Of a stretch of DNA of 36,436 nt, positions 8,449-14,604 are shown piece after piece. Numbering within the stretch: the stretch's first letter is position 1; each line of letters begins with the position of its first letter. The position numbers and the translations under genes were made by a program. Below the pieces are notes generated by a model. That model was not told the DNA's origin and made no database searches. It worked only from the letters and a program-made list of their open reading frames with translations. The DNA is taken from NCBI GenBank assembly GCA_017395065.1, contig JAFPWH010000059.1:1-36436 (forward strand). The letters run 5' to 3'. The stretch comes from Clostridia bacterium. GTDB lineage: Bacteria; Bacillota; Clostridia; Christensenellales; Aristaeellaceae.

Positions 8449-8781
8449 TTCGCTTCCCGCACTTTCTGCTGATAATCGCTGCCCCAGACCTCCATCGCCT
8501 TTATGATCTGGCGCATGGAAGACCCCAGTTCGCTCAGCGCGTATTCCACCCGGGGCGGGACTTCCGGAAAAGCCGTTCGGGTGATGATCCCGTCCGCCTC
8601 CAGCGCGCGCAGGTTGTCCGTAAGCACCTTCCTGGCTGAGTCCCGGTATGGAGCGCAGCAATTCGTTGAAGCGCCAGGGCCGCGCCTGCAAATTGCGCAG
8701 TATCAGCAGCTTCCATTTGTTGCCGATCAGCTGTACCGTAGTCGCCACCGGGCAATCCGGAAGCTCTTCCCTGGTCAACAC
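8445..8781 (-). pseudogene. HxlR-family winged-helix regulator, frameshifted
   Basis: The N-terminal half reads LTREELPDCPVATTVQLIGN with WKLLILRNL following, typical HxlR sequence. The second half (LTDNLRALEADGIITR, then PRVEYALSELG) continues in another frame. The switch lies at CAGGAAGGTG: removing one G at 8631/8632 restores SQKVLTDNLRALE and a 111-residue protein, normal for the family. The start is taken as GTG 8781, behind CAGGAGGCG, rather than ATG 8811. The stop overlaps the macrodomain ATG. HxlR proteins often sense redox or electrophile stress through a cysteine near the N-terminus; one is present (DCPVA). Either the copy is broken or the extra base is a sequencing error. Confidence 0.85.
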
Positions 8782-8832
8782 GATTAACGCCTCCTGTTCA
8801 CAGTGCAACATTCCGTTTCAGATACTGCATAC

Positions 8833-8861
8833 ATTTTAGCATATTGCATCGAATGCGTCAA
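8833..8861 (-). promoter_or_regulatory. Sigma-A promoter for the hxlR-macrodomain-SirTM genes
   Basis: TTGACG (8856-8861) and TAAAAT (8833-8838) lie 17 bp apart on the minus strand, just upstream of the regulator. Imperfect dyads around the -10 (TGCATAC at 8827-8833 against ATATTGCA at 8841-8848) could be the regulator's own site. Confidence 0.7.
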
Positions 8862-8958
8862 TGCCCTTGCCGCCTTTGTAACGGGAATCCCGCGGAGCCG
8901 GCAGCCGGTCACAGCCCGGCTGCCTTATGCCACACCTAAAAAGTTCACGATTCCTTGA

Positions 8959-8988
8959 TTGCGGGAAATCCGAAACGAATGATAGAAT
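8959..8988 (+). promoter_or_regulatory. Promoter for the GNAT gene
   Basis: TTGCGG (8959-8964) and TAGAAT (8983-8988), 18-bp spacer, 50 nt before the ATG. It is divergent from the hxlR promoter. Confidence 0.5.
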
Positions 8989-9037
8989 ACGGCCTGGGCG
9001 ATCCGGATCGCCAAAGCGTGTTTTCAGAGGAGCCGCC

Positions 9038-9556
9038 ATGATAAAACTGATCGTTCCGAACAAGGAATACCTGCGATCGTACAAAGAAGCATACGACGAA
9101 TACGTTGAGAACGGCGTTTCCGCGTATTCCTTTACAGACGCGTCTTCGTGCGATATTTTTACGAAATTCGACCGTTACAGAAACGAACGCGACCTGCCTG
9201 CCAATCGGGTGGGAGAAGACAAATACTGGCTCGTGGACGACGAAAGAGTGTATTTCATCGGAGAAATCGCGATCCGCCATCGATTGAACGACGCTTTGGC
9301 GCGGCGCGGCGGCCACATCGGCTACGGCGTACGTTACTCGGAGTGGAACCGCGGTTACGGAACGAAAATGCTGGCGCTGGCGCTGGAAAAGGCCAAAGAA
9401 ATGCGCATTTCTCCCGTGCTGATCACATGCAACGACGACAATTTTGCATCCGCGAGGGTGATGGAAAAAAACGGCTTCGTCTTACGTGATAAGGTCGTCG
9501 TTTCGGAAGACGGAAGAGACTTTCTTACAAGGCGCTATTGGAAAACGATCCTGTAA
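9038..9556 (+). CDS. GNAT-family N-acetyltransferase
   Basis: The 172-aa protein matches the acetyltransferase fold, with the acetyl-CoA loop in YSEWNRGYGTKMLALAL and the late strand ITCNDDNFASARVMEKNGF typical of the GNAT C-half (an Asn followed by a helix ending in KNGF). The ATG at 9038 has AGAGGAG five bases upstream; the frame continues further 5' but with no matching protein. It resembles stand-alone small-molecule or ribosomal-type acetyltransferases common in Bacillota; the substrate cannot be told. It stands alone between the ADP-ribosylation genes and a terminator shared with the operon beyond. Confidence 0.85.
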   Translation: MIKLIVPNKEYLRSYKEAYDEYVENGVSAYSFTDASSCDIFTKFDRYRNERDLPANRVGEDKYWLVDDERVYFIGEIAIRHRLNDALARRGGHIGYGVRYSEWNRGYGTKMLALALEKAKEMRISPVLITCNDDNFASARVMEKNGFVLRDKVVVSEDGRDFLTRRYWKTIL

Positions 9557-9614
9557 GCAGAACGCATGCGGGACGGCAAACAACGTGATCCGGTCTCGGT
9601 GAAAAACAAAAATC

Positions 9615-9650
9615 AAAGGGCCAAGCCCGTACAAACCGGGCCGGCCCTTT
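9615..9650. terminator. Bidirectional terminator, GNAT gene and pgmB operon
   Basis: AAAGGGCC (9615-9622) pairs with GGCCCTTT (9643-9650), and an inner stem GCCCG/CGGGC stacks on it. Read on the minus strand it is followed by GATTTTTGTTTTT, a good U-tract for the pgmB operon; the plus strand has a weaker tail. Confidence 0.85.
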
Positions 9651-9683
9651 CGTATTGTTCTGAAACCCTGCAACTGCTTCCGA

Positions 9684-10325
9684 TCACCTGACGCAGCGCA
9701 GCAGGTCTGACAGGCGGGTCAGGTGATATGCTGCGCGGGGGTCGTCTTTTGCGTCGCCGATGGCGGCGCAGTCGAAGCCGCCCGCTAAAGCGGACTGTAC
9801 GCCGGCGCGGGCGTCTTCCACGACAAGGCAATCATGCGGGTCGAGTAAGAGCATTTCGGCGGCTTTCAGGAAGACCTCCGGATGCGGTTTGGAATGCGTG
9901 ATGCAGTTTCCGTCCGCCACTGCGTCGAAGAACCGATCAAGCCCTATGCGTTCGAGGATGAACGGCGTGTTTTTGCTGGACGAGCCGATGGCAAGCTTGA
10001 TGCCTTCGTCCCTTAGCGTCCTAAGCGTGTTTTTCACGTCTTCGTCCAGATCGCGGGGCGACATTTGGCTGAGGTACTGCCTGTAGAGCGCGTTTTTTTC
10101 CTCCGCAAAGGCGGCCTTCTGTTCCTCGGTGTAGGTTTTGTCGGCCTTTTGCAGCACGATTTCGAGGCTCTGCATGCGGCTTACGCCGCGCAGCAGATTG
10201 TTGCGCTCCCGGTCGAACGGGATCCCCAGCCGGTCGGCCAGGGCTTTCCACGCAAGATAATGGTATTCGTCGGTGGAACAGATCACGCCGTCCAGATCGA
10301 ATAGAATGCCCTTGTATTTAAGCAT
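9684..10325 (-). CDS. pgmB: Beta-phosphoglucomutase (HAD superfamily)
   Basis: Converts beta-D-glucose 1-phosphate to glucose 6-phosphate, the step after inverting GH65 phosphorylases. The 213-aa protein begins with the HAD motif FDLDGVICSTDEYHYLAW (Asp10 nucleophile, Asp12 acid/base). It continues with the cap region LRGVSRMQSLE, motif II IGSSSKN, the lysine of THSKPHPEVF and the metal pair VVEDARAG, all as in characterised beta-phosphoglucomutases. The gene starts 3 nt after the stop of the F5/8 protein and ends at a strong terminator, so it is the last gene of the operon led by the beta-helix hydrolase. Two GH65 phosphorylases lie in a neighbouring operon with the same operator, which supports the assignment. 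Confidence 0.92.
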   Translation of the reverse strand: MLKYKGILFDLDGVICSTDEYHYLAWKALADRLGIPFDRERNNLLRGVSRMQSLEIVLQKADKTYTEEQKAAFAEEKNALYRQYLSQMSPRDLDEDVKNTLRTLRDEGIKLAIGSSSKNTPFILERIGLDRFFDAVADGNCITHSKPHPEVFLKAAEMLLLDPHDCLVVEDARAGVQSALAGGFDCAAIGDAKDDPRAAYHLTRLSDLLRCVR

Positions 10326-10328
10326 ATC

Positions 10329-10928
10329 TCAATAGACACAGATCTCCGCGGCCTGTGCGCCGCCGGTGCGGGAGGAGGAGTTCATCGTGAAGACGAGCTT
10401 TACGAAAGACGCTTCCGTCGCCTCGAAATCGATGCGGATGCGGTTGCCCGTCGCGGCGTCGAAATCGTATTTAGCCGCCGGGGCGGCTTCGCTGTAGTTT
10501 TCCCCGTCCGTGCTGACCAGCACGGCGATCTCCTGTGTGCGGGGTTCCCAGATCGAAGAAGGGTTCAGGCAGACGGCGACCGTGGAGACCGTACAGGCGC
10601 CCTGCAGGTCGATGACCATCTCCGCAGGGAAGCCCTTGCTCTCCCAATAGGTGTCCGTTTTGCCGTCGTTTACGTTTTTGCTGACGTACACGTCGGTGTG
10701 CGCGCCGGCCGACACCGGCTTGTTCAGAGCGTAGTTCTCCGTCTCCGGCAGGGGGATAAAATCGTCCTCGGGGTCCGGAAAGCAGTCAGGCCGCTCAGGG
10801 TGCTCCTGCTCGGGCGCGTGGATAACGGTCACGACGGTCTCGATGTCGTCCTCGCTTTCGGACAGGCCGGCGGAAAAAACGCTCAGCAGCAAAAGGCCGG
10901 CACACAGCAAGCTTAAAACACGCTTCAT
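10329..10928 (-). CDS. Secreted protein with F5/8 type C (discoidin-like) domain
   Basis: The 199-aa protein has a signal peptide (MKRVLSLLCAGLLLLSVFSAG), an acidic Pro-rich linker (about 25-60, PEQEHPERPDCFPDPEDD), then one discoidin-like beta-sandwich. Its marks are NYALNKPVSAG, NVNDGKTDTYWES, MVIDLQGACTVSTVAVCLNP, ASFVKLVFTM and a final AAEICVY. Such domains often bind sugar, as in CBM32. The ATG at 10928 follows AAGGAG with a 6-nt gap and is preferred over the upstream GTG at 10946. It sits between the beta-helix hydrolase (14-nt gap) and pgmB in one operon, so it may hold the hydrolase's substrate near the cell. No anchor motif is seen. Binding is inferred. Confidence 0.85.
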   Translation of the reverse strand: MKRVLSLLCAGLLLLSVFSAGLSESEDDIETVVTVIHAPEQEHPERPDCFPDPEDDFIPLPETENYALNKPVSAGAHTDVYVSKNVNDGKTDTYWESKGFPAEMVIDLQGACTVSTVAVCLNPSSIWEPRTQEIAVLVSTDGENYSEAAPAAKYDFDAATGNRIRIDFEATEASFVKLVFTMNSSSRTGGAQAAEICVY

Positions 10929-10942
10929 AAGTCGCTCCTTTC

Positions 10943-12400
10943 TCACTGGATCGTGATGCCTTCGCAGTACTCGTTCAGGGAGAGCTTGAAGTCCTTCAGG
11001 TCCGTGACGGGCTTGCCCAGTATGACGACGTTCCGGAAGGTCACGTTGGTTATGCGGTGCTCTTCATCCTGCCCCGCAAAGCGCGACCTGGGTACTTTTC
11101 CGTCAAGGGTGTTGAGCACGGTCAGGCCGTCGATCAGCACGTCGTCGATGGTGCCGAATTCGTCCCGCACGGTGGACCAGGAGGAATTTTGCAGCGTCAT
11201 TTCGACCAGTTCTTTGTTGTATCCGTTGTCGCCCTGCATGAAGGCGTTTTCGACCGTGATGTTGCGGTAGGTGACGTCGTGCACGTAGGCGTCGTCGCTG
11301 TTGTGGATGCTGATGACGGGCTTATGCCAGTTGTACAGGACGGTGATGTCCTCAAAGAGCACCTGGCTGATCTCCGGGTCCAGCGTAAGGCCCTTGTCGG
11401 TCTCGTAGCCGATCTCCATGGACTGCGCAAGGTCCGTCCACACCTGCACGTTTTTGAACGTGATGCCCTTGGTGGAACCGGAGTAGTTCTTGATAACCAG
11501 ACTGTCGTCCCAGGTGCGGGCAAAGCAGTTCGTCACGACGTGGTCGGTGCAGGACTGGAAGGTGAAACCGTCACCGTTCTGCCTGCCGGAGATGATCTTG
11601 ACGTTGTCGATCCTGACGTCTCTGGAGGAATAGGAGTTTAGGTTCCAGCAGTTGGAATTGACGATGCTGATGCCTTCGACCGTGACGTTTTTGGAATGGT
11701 TCAGGTCGATGGGCACGCGGGCGTAGGAGCCCGGCTGGTTCCAGGCCGGATAATCGCTGCCGTCGATCATTCCCCTGCCGCAGATGCGGACGTTTTTGGC
11801 GTTCGCGACGGAAATGATGGAATGGAGCACCGCGCCGCCGGACAGGTACAGCGTCTGATCGTCCTTGAGCACGATGGCGTCCATGACCCACTCCCCCGGG
11901 CCGATCCAGAACACGTTGGGGTCGTCCCTGTCGGGCACGTCCTCCTCGAGGGGGTTTGCAAAGATGTGCAGCGCCTGGTTGACGCTGTCGTTGAAGACCA
12001 CGGTGTACTGTCCGGGCTCGGTGATGAAAAAGCGTACCTTTCCATTATCCACGACAGGCTCGATCCCGCAGGACGTGGGAAGCACGGCGGCGCTTTCGAC
12101 CGGCTTAGGCAGGCCCGGCATTTCGATTACGATCTTTGCCTTGCCGCTGAAATCGAAATAGGTCACAGGCGTCGAGGACGGCTGCGTGTTCGCGTTCCAG
12201 ATGTGCTCATGGTTGACCATGACGTCGTAGACGAACAGCTCGTACCCGTTCACGGACACGTTCGCCACGGCGGAGCTCGTCATGGTTTTGGGTCCTTCGT
12301 AGATCGTCAGCAGTGTACGGGGCGATTCGCAGGTGCCCGTAAACGTCACAAGGCTGACGAGCGCCAGCAGGACCGCGATCAGTTTCTTTCCCGTCTTCAT
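10943..12400 (-). CDS. Secreted right-handed beta-helix glycoside hydrolase (GH28-like, possibly GH49-like)
   Basis: The 485-aa protein has a signal peptide, an N-terminal beta-sandwich of about 130 residues ending in LHIFANP, then a beta-helix starting at WIGPGEWVMDAIVLKDDQTLY and GRGMIDGSDYPAWN. Three candidate catalytic aspartates are Asp277 (NGDGF) and Asp298-Asp299 (WDDSLVIK), with GH28 spacing (21 and 22 residues). The GH28 His motif GHG is replaced by AQS in AQSMEIG, and the RIK motif is missing, so galacturonate is unlikely as substrate. A sandwich plus helix layout also occurs in GH49 alpha-glucanases. The start at 12400 follows AGAGGAG. It leads the operon ending in pgmB, under a promoter with a LacI-type operator. 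Substrate is open; the context favours an alpha-glucoside-containing glycan. Confidence 0.85.
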   Translation of the reverse strand: MKTGKKLIAVLLALVSLVTFTGTCESPRTLLTIYEGPKTMTSSAVANVSVNGYELFVYDVMVNHEHIWNANTQPSSTPVTYFDFSGKAKIVIEMPGLPKPVESAAVLPTSCGIEPVVDNGKVRFFITEPGQYTVVFNDSVNQALHIFANPLEEDVPDRDDPNVFWIGPGEWVMDAIVLKDDQTLYLSGGAVLHSIISVANAKNVRICGRGMIDGSDYPAWNQPGSYARVPIDLNHSKNVTVEGISIVNSNCWNLNSYSSRDVRIDNVKIISGRQNGDGFTFQSCTDHVVTNCFARTWDDSLVIKNYSGSTKGITFKNVQVWTDLAQSMEIGYETDKGLTLDPEISQVLFEDITVLYNWHKPVISIHNSDDAYVHDVTYRNITVENAFMQGDNGYNKELVEMTLQNSSWSTVRDEFGTIDDVLIDGLTVLNTLDGKVPRSRFAGQDEEHRITNVTFRNVVILGKPVTDLKDFKLSLNEYCEGITIQ

Positions 12401-12424
12401 GGCTTCTCCTCTCTTTTGCTGCAA

Positions 12425-12438
12425 GTTTAGCGTTAAAC
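12425..12438 (-). promoter_or_regulatory. LacI-type operator, site 1
   Basis: GTTTAGCGTTAAAC, with half-sites GTTTA and TAAAC around NCGN. It lies downstream of the minus-strand -10 at 12450-12455, in the transcript start region of the beta-helix hydrolase operon. The same motif occurs at 12570-12583 and, reversed, at 22443-22456. Confidence 0.8.
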
Positions 12439-12449
12439 GTTCCGAGGAT

Positions 12450-12478
12450 ATTATACTATCGACGGAGAAAAGATGCAA
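12450..12478 (-). promoter_or_regulatory. Sigma-A promoter, beta-helix hydrolase operon
   Basis: On the minus strand TTGCAT (12473-12478) and TATAAT (12450-12455) are 17 bp apart. Operator site 1 follows 12 bp after the -10. Confidence 0.85.
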
Positions 12479-12525
12479 GAGGAAAAGCAAATATAAATTG
12501 GCGGAATTAAAATTTACATTTATGC

Positions 12526-12554
12526 TTGACAGCATTCAAACATTCTGCTATAAT
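12526..12554 (+). promoter_or_regulatory. Consensus sigma-A promoter, secreted Trp-rich protein
   Basis: TTGACA (12526-12531) and TATAAT (12549-12554) with a 17-bp spacer, a perfect consensus. Operator site 2 begins 12 bp after the -10. Confidence 0.9.
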
Positions 12555-12566
12555 CTGAGCAACTGA

Positions 12567-12586
12567 TAGGTTTAGCGTTAAACCTA
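12567..12586 (+). promoter_or_regulatory. LacI-type operator, site 2
   Basis: TAGGTTTAGCGTTAAACCTA; the eight outer bases on each side are exact complements. Placed about +6 to +25 of the expected transcript, ideal for roadblock repression. Confidence 0.85.
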
Positions 12587-12612
12587 CACAAAAACAACCA
12601 AGGAGGCTCATC

Positions 12613-13350
12613 ATGAAAAAGATTCTTTCCCTTGTCCTGGCCGCTTTGCTGATCGTCGCATTAGCGGTTCCCGTCCTGGCCGAAGGCGAAGTTTTCCTTT
12701 GGGACAACTTCGACGACCGCGATCCCAACGCCAAGCCCGAGTACGGCCCCAACGGCGCCAACATCTGGTGGGACAACTGGGCCAACCTGCGCGCCAAGAA
12801 CGAAGAAGGCGCCATCAAGATCGACTACAGGCCCAAGGCCTACGATCCCGAAGACTACGACACTGAAGAAGAGTACTTCGCGCACGCCGCCGACTGGATG
12901 GGCAACTGGGGCGAGGCCGTCAACATGTGGGCGCTGGACGGCATTTCCTTCTGCAAATACCTGGTCATCCGCGTCAAGGGCGCCGAGGGCGGCGAGGAAG
13001 GCAAGCTGATCATGGACTGGCATCCCGAAGATTCCAAGTTCTACGCTGCCCGCTTCTCCGATCTGGTACTTGCCGACGGCACCAACCCCGTCATCACCAC
13101 CGAGTGGCAGGATCTGGTGATCGATCTGGAAGCTTCCGGCTTCCCCGGAATGACCAACGCCTTCCACATCCGCGCTTTCGCCAAGTGCGTGATCTGGGTG
13201 GACGAGATCAGCTTCTGCGAGGCCGTCTCCCCCGTGGACGCCAGCAGCCAGCAGACCATTCTTGACGGCATGACTGTTCCCGAGACCGGCAAGCCCGGCG
13301 ATCTGCCCATCCAGCAGTATCTGGCCGAGCTCGAGGCCGCGGCCGAATAA
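12613..13350 (+). CDS. Secreted Trp-rich protein, possibly carbohydrate-binding, family not recognised
   Basis: The 245-aa product has a clear signal peptide (cleavage near VLA-EG) and one beta-rich domain. Aromatic clusters include LWDNFDD, IWWDNWANL, ADWMGNWGEAVNMW, MDWHPED and CVIWVDEISF. The layout (an opening DNFDD strand, a closing IWVDEI strand) resembles galactose-binding-like sugar-binding modules, though I cannot name the family. It ends in a short acidic tail (LAELEAAAE) with no anchor. It has a perfect consensus promoter, a full operator, an AAGGAGG ribosome site, a strong terminator and biased codon use, so it is probably made in large amounts when the regulon is induced. It lies between the regulator and the divergent hydrolase operon. 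A glycan-capturing role is inferred; catalysis is not excluded. Confidence 0.8.
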   Translation: MKKILSLVLAALLIVALAVPVLAEGEVFLWDNFDDRDPNAKPEYGPNGANIWWDNWANLRAKNEEGAIKIDYRPKAYDPEDYDTEEEYFAHAADWMGNWGEAVNMWALDGISFCKYLVIRVKGAEGGEEGKLIMDWHPEDSKFYAARFSDLVLADGTNPVITTEWQDLVIDLEASGFPGMTNAFHIRAFAKCVIWVDEISFCEAVSPVDASSQQTILDGMTVPETGKPGDLPIQQYLAELEAAAE

Positions 13351-13368
13351 ATCATACCGAGTGCTTCA

Positions 13369-13398
13369 GCGAGGGCAAGGATCTGCCCTCGCTTTTTT
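13369..13398 (+). terminator. Rho-independent terminator after the Trp-rich protein
   Basis: GCGAGGGCA (13369-13377) pairs with TGCCCTCGC (13384-13392), 6-nt loop, then TTTTTT. Confidence 0.95.
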
Positions 13399-13409
13399 CT
13401 GAATTGCTC

Positions 13410-13438
13410 TTGCATAAATGCCGAATAAATGATAAAAT
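13410..13438 (+). promoter_or_regulatory. Sigma-A promoter for the LacI-family gene
   Basis: TTGCAT (13410-13415) and TAAAAT (13433-13438), 17-bp spacer. The leader holds an inverted repeat AACAGG-N6-CCTGTT (13459-13476). No copy of the regulon operator is present here, so the regulator gene seems not to be controlled by that site. Confidence 0.7.
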
Positions 13439-13494
13439 TTAAGTTGTCTGTCCAAAAAAACAGGGGCAGACCTGTTATCAGACGGGAGCAGAAT

Positions 13495-14523
13495 ATGGTC
13501 ACACTAAAGGACATCGCCGCCGAAGCGGGCGTCAGCATCACAACGGTATCGAACGTCATCCACAAGCGCAAAAGCCGCGTCTCGCCGGAGCTGGTCGCAA
13601 AGATCTGGGCCATCATCGAGCGGGAGCATTACGTGCCGAGCATGTCGGCCCGCTCTCTGGCAAATAAAGATTCGTTCATCATCGGCGTGATCACGCACCT
13701 GACGCCCCAGACCACGGGCAGCACGGTGGGCGATCCGTTTTTGAGCGCCTTTGTCGACAGCATCGAAAAGCGCATTCGCGAGGAAGGCTACTACCTGATG
13801 ATCCGCGCCGTGGAAGAGGCGGAAGAGCTCGCCACCCTGAGCCGCAGCTGGCACCTGTCCGGCCTGATCATAACCGGCATGTTTCAGGACGACTTTTTCT
13901 ATACGGTCAAGGAGCTGGGCATCCCCTTCGTTCTGATCGACAGCTATGTGGACGATCCGGACGTGTGCAGCATAGGCCTCGAGGACGAAAAGGGCGGCTA
14001 TATCGCCACGCGCTGTCTTTTGGAAAAGGGGCACAGGACCGTCGCCTTCGCCTCTCCCCCGATCCGCGAAGGCGGGGTCATCGAAATGCGCCTTACGGGC
14101 TACAAGCGCGCCCTGAAGGAGTTCGGCGTGCGCTTCGATCCTTCCCTCGTTTTTACGCAGGAGATCACCGTACAGGAGGGAAAGGCGCTCGGCCGCAGGC
14201 TCGCCGAAAAGCCGGAGATCACAGGCGTTTTCGCCTCGGCGGACATCCTCGCCGCGGGCATACTGTCCGGTCTGAACGAGGCCGGCGTAAGCGTCCCCCG
14301 CGACAAATCCATCGTAGGCTTCGACGACAACTACCTGTCCCAGCTCTCCATCCCGGGTCTGACCACCGTCCATCAGGACGCGGACAAAAAGGGCATTCTG
14401 GCGACGGACATGATCCTCAAGCAATTGCGCCGTCAGCCGATCGAAAACAAGTCGATCATCCTGCCCGTTTCTCTCGTGGAGCGGGGAAGCGTAGCTTACA
14501 ATAACGTAGACGGCTCTGTATAA
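13495..14523 (+). CDS. LacI-family transcriptional regulator
   Basis: The 342-aa protein has the standard LacI head (VTLKDIAAEAGVSITTVSNV, with the hinge region after it) and a periplasmic-binding-protein-like sugar domain: IGVITHL, LSGLIITGM, PFVLIDSYVDDPDVCSIGLE, GVFASADILAAG and SIVGFDDNYLSQLSIPGLTT. The ATG at 13495 is chosen because the HTH begins there; a frame opening at 13429 adds only non-homologous residues. It lies between the operons it probably controls. Three copies of a LacI-type palindrome sit just after the promoters of the hydrolase operon, the Trp-rich protein and the transporter-GH65 operon. The inducer is probably an imported oligosaccharide or a GH65 product; that and the site assignment are inferred. 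Confidence 0.93.
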   Translation: MVTLKDIAAEAGVSITTVSNVIHKRKSRVSPELVAKIWAIIEREHYVPSMSARSLANKDSFIIGVITHLTPQTTGSTVGDPFLSAFVDSIEKRIREEGYYLMIRAVEEAEELATLSRSWHLSGLIITGMFQDDFFYTVKELGIPFVLIDSYVDDPDVCSIGLEDEKGGYIATRCLLEKGHRTVAFASPPIREGGVIEMRLTGYKRALKEFGVRFDPSLVFTQEITVQEGKALGRRLAEKPEITGVFASADILAAGILSGLNEAGVSVPRDKSIVGFDDNYLSQLSIPGLTTVHQDADKKGILATDMILKQLRRQPIENKSIILPVSLVERGSVAYNNVDGSV

Positions 14524-14561
14524 CCGCTGAATGCTCTGCACTGCAAGCAGCAGCAAGTTTT

Positions 14562-14600
14562 CAATCAAAAAAGAAAAAGGGCTTCAAAGAAGCGAAGCCC
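14562..14600 (-). terminator. Rho-independent terminator of the transporter-GH65 operon
   Basis: On the minus strand GGGCTTC and GAAGCCC (14594-14600 and 14579-14585) form a 7-bp stem followed by TTTTTCTTTTTT. It begins 4 nt after the last GH65 stop. Confidence 0.9.
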
Positions 14601-14604
14601 ATTT

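Noticed and set aside
8900-8924. 9-bp hairpin between the divergent hxlR and GNAT promoters
   Set aside because: The stem is perfect but has no U-tract and no ending gene nearby; no function can be supported.
12401-12535. N-terminal extension of the beta-helix hydrolase
   Set aside because: It would read through its own promoter and operator; the ATG at 12400 has a good ribosome site and a signal peptide.
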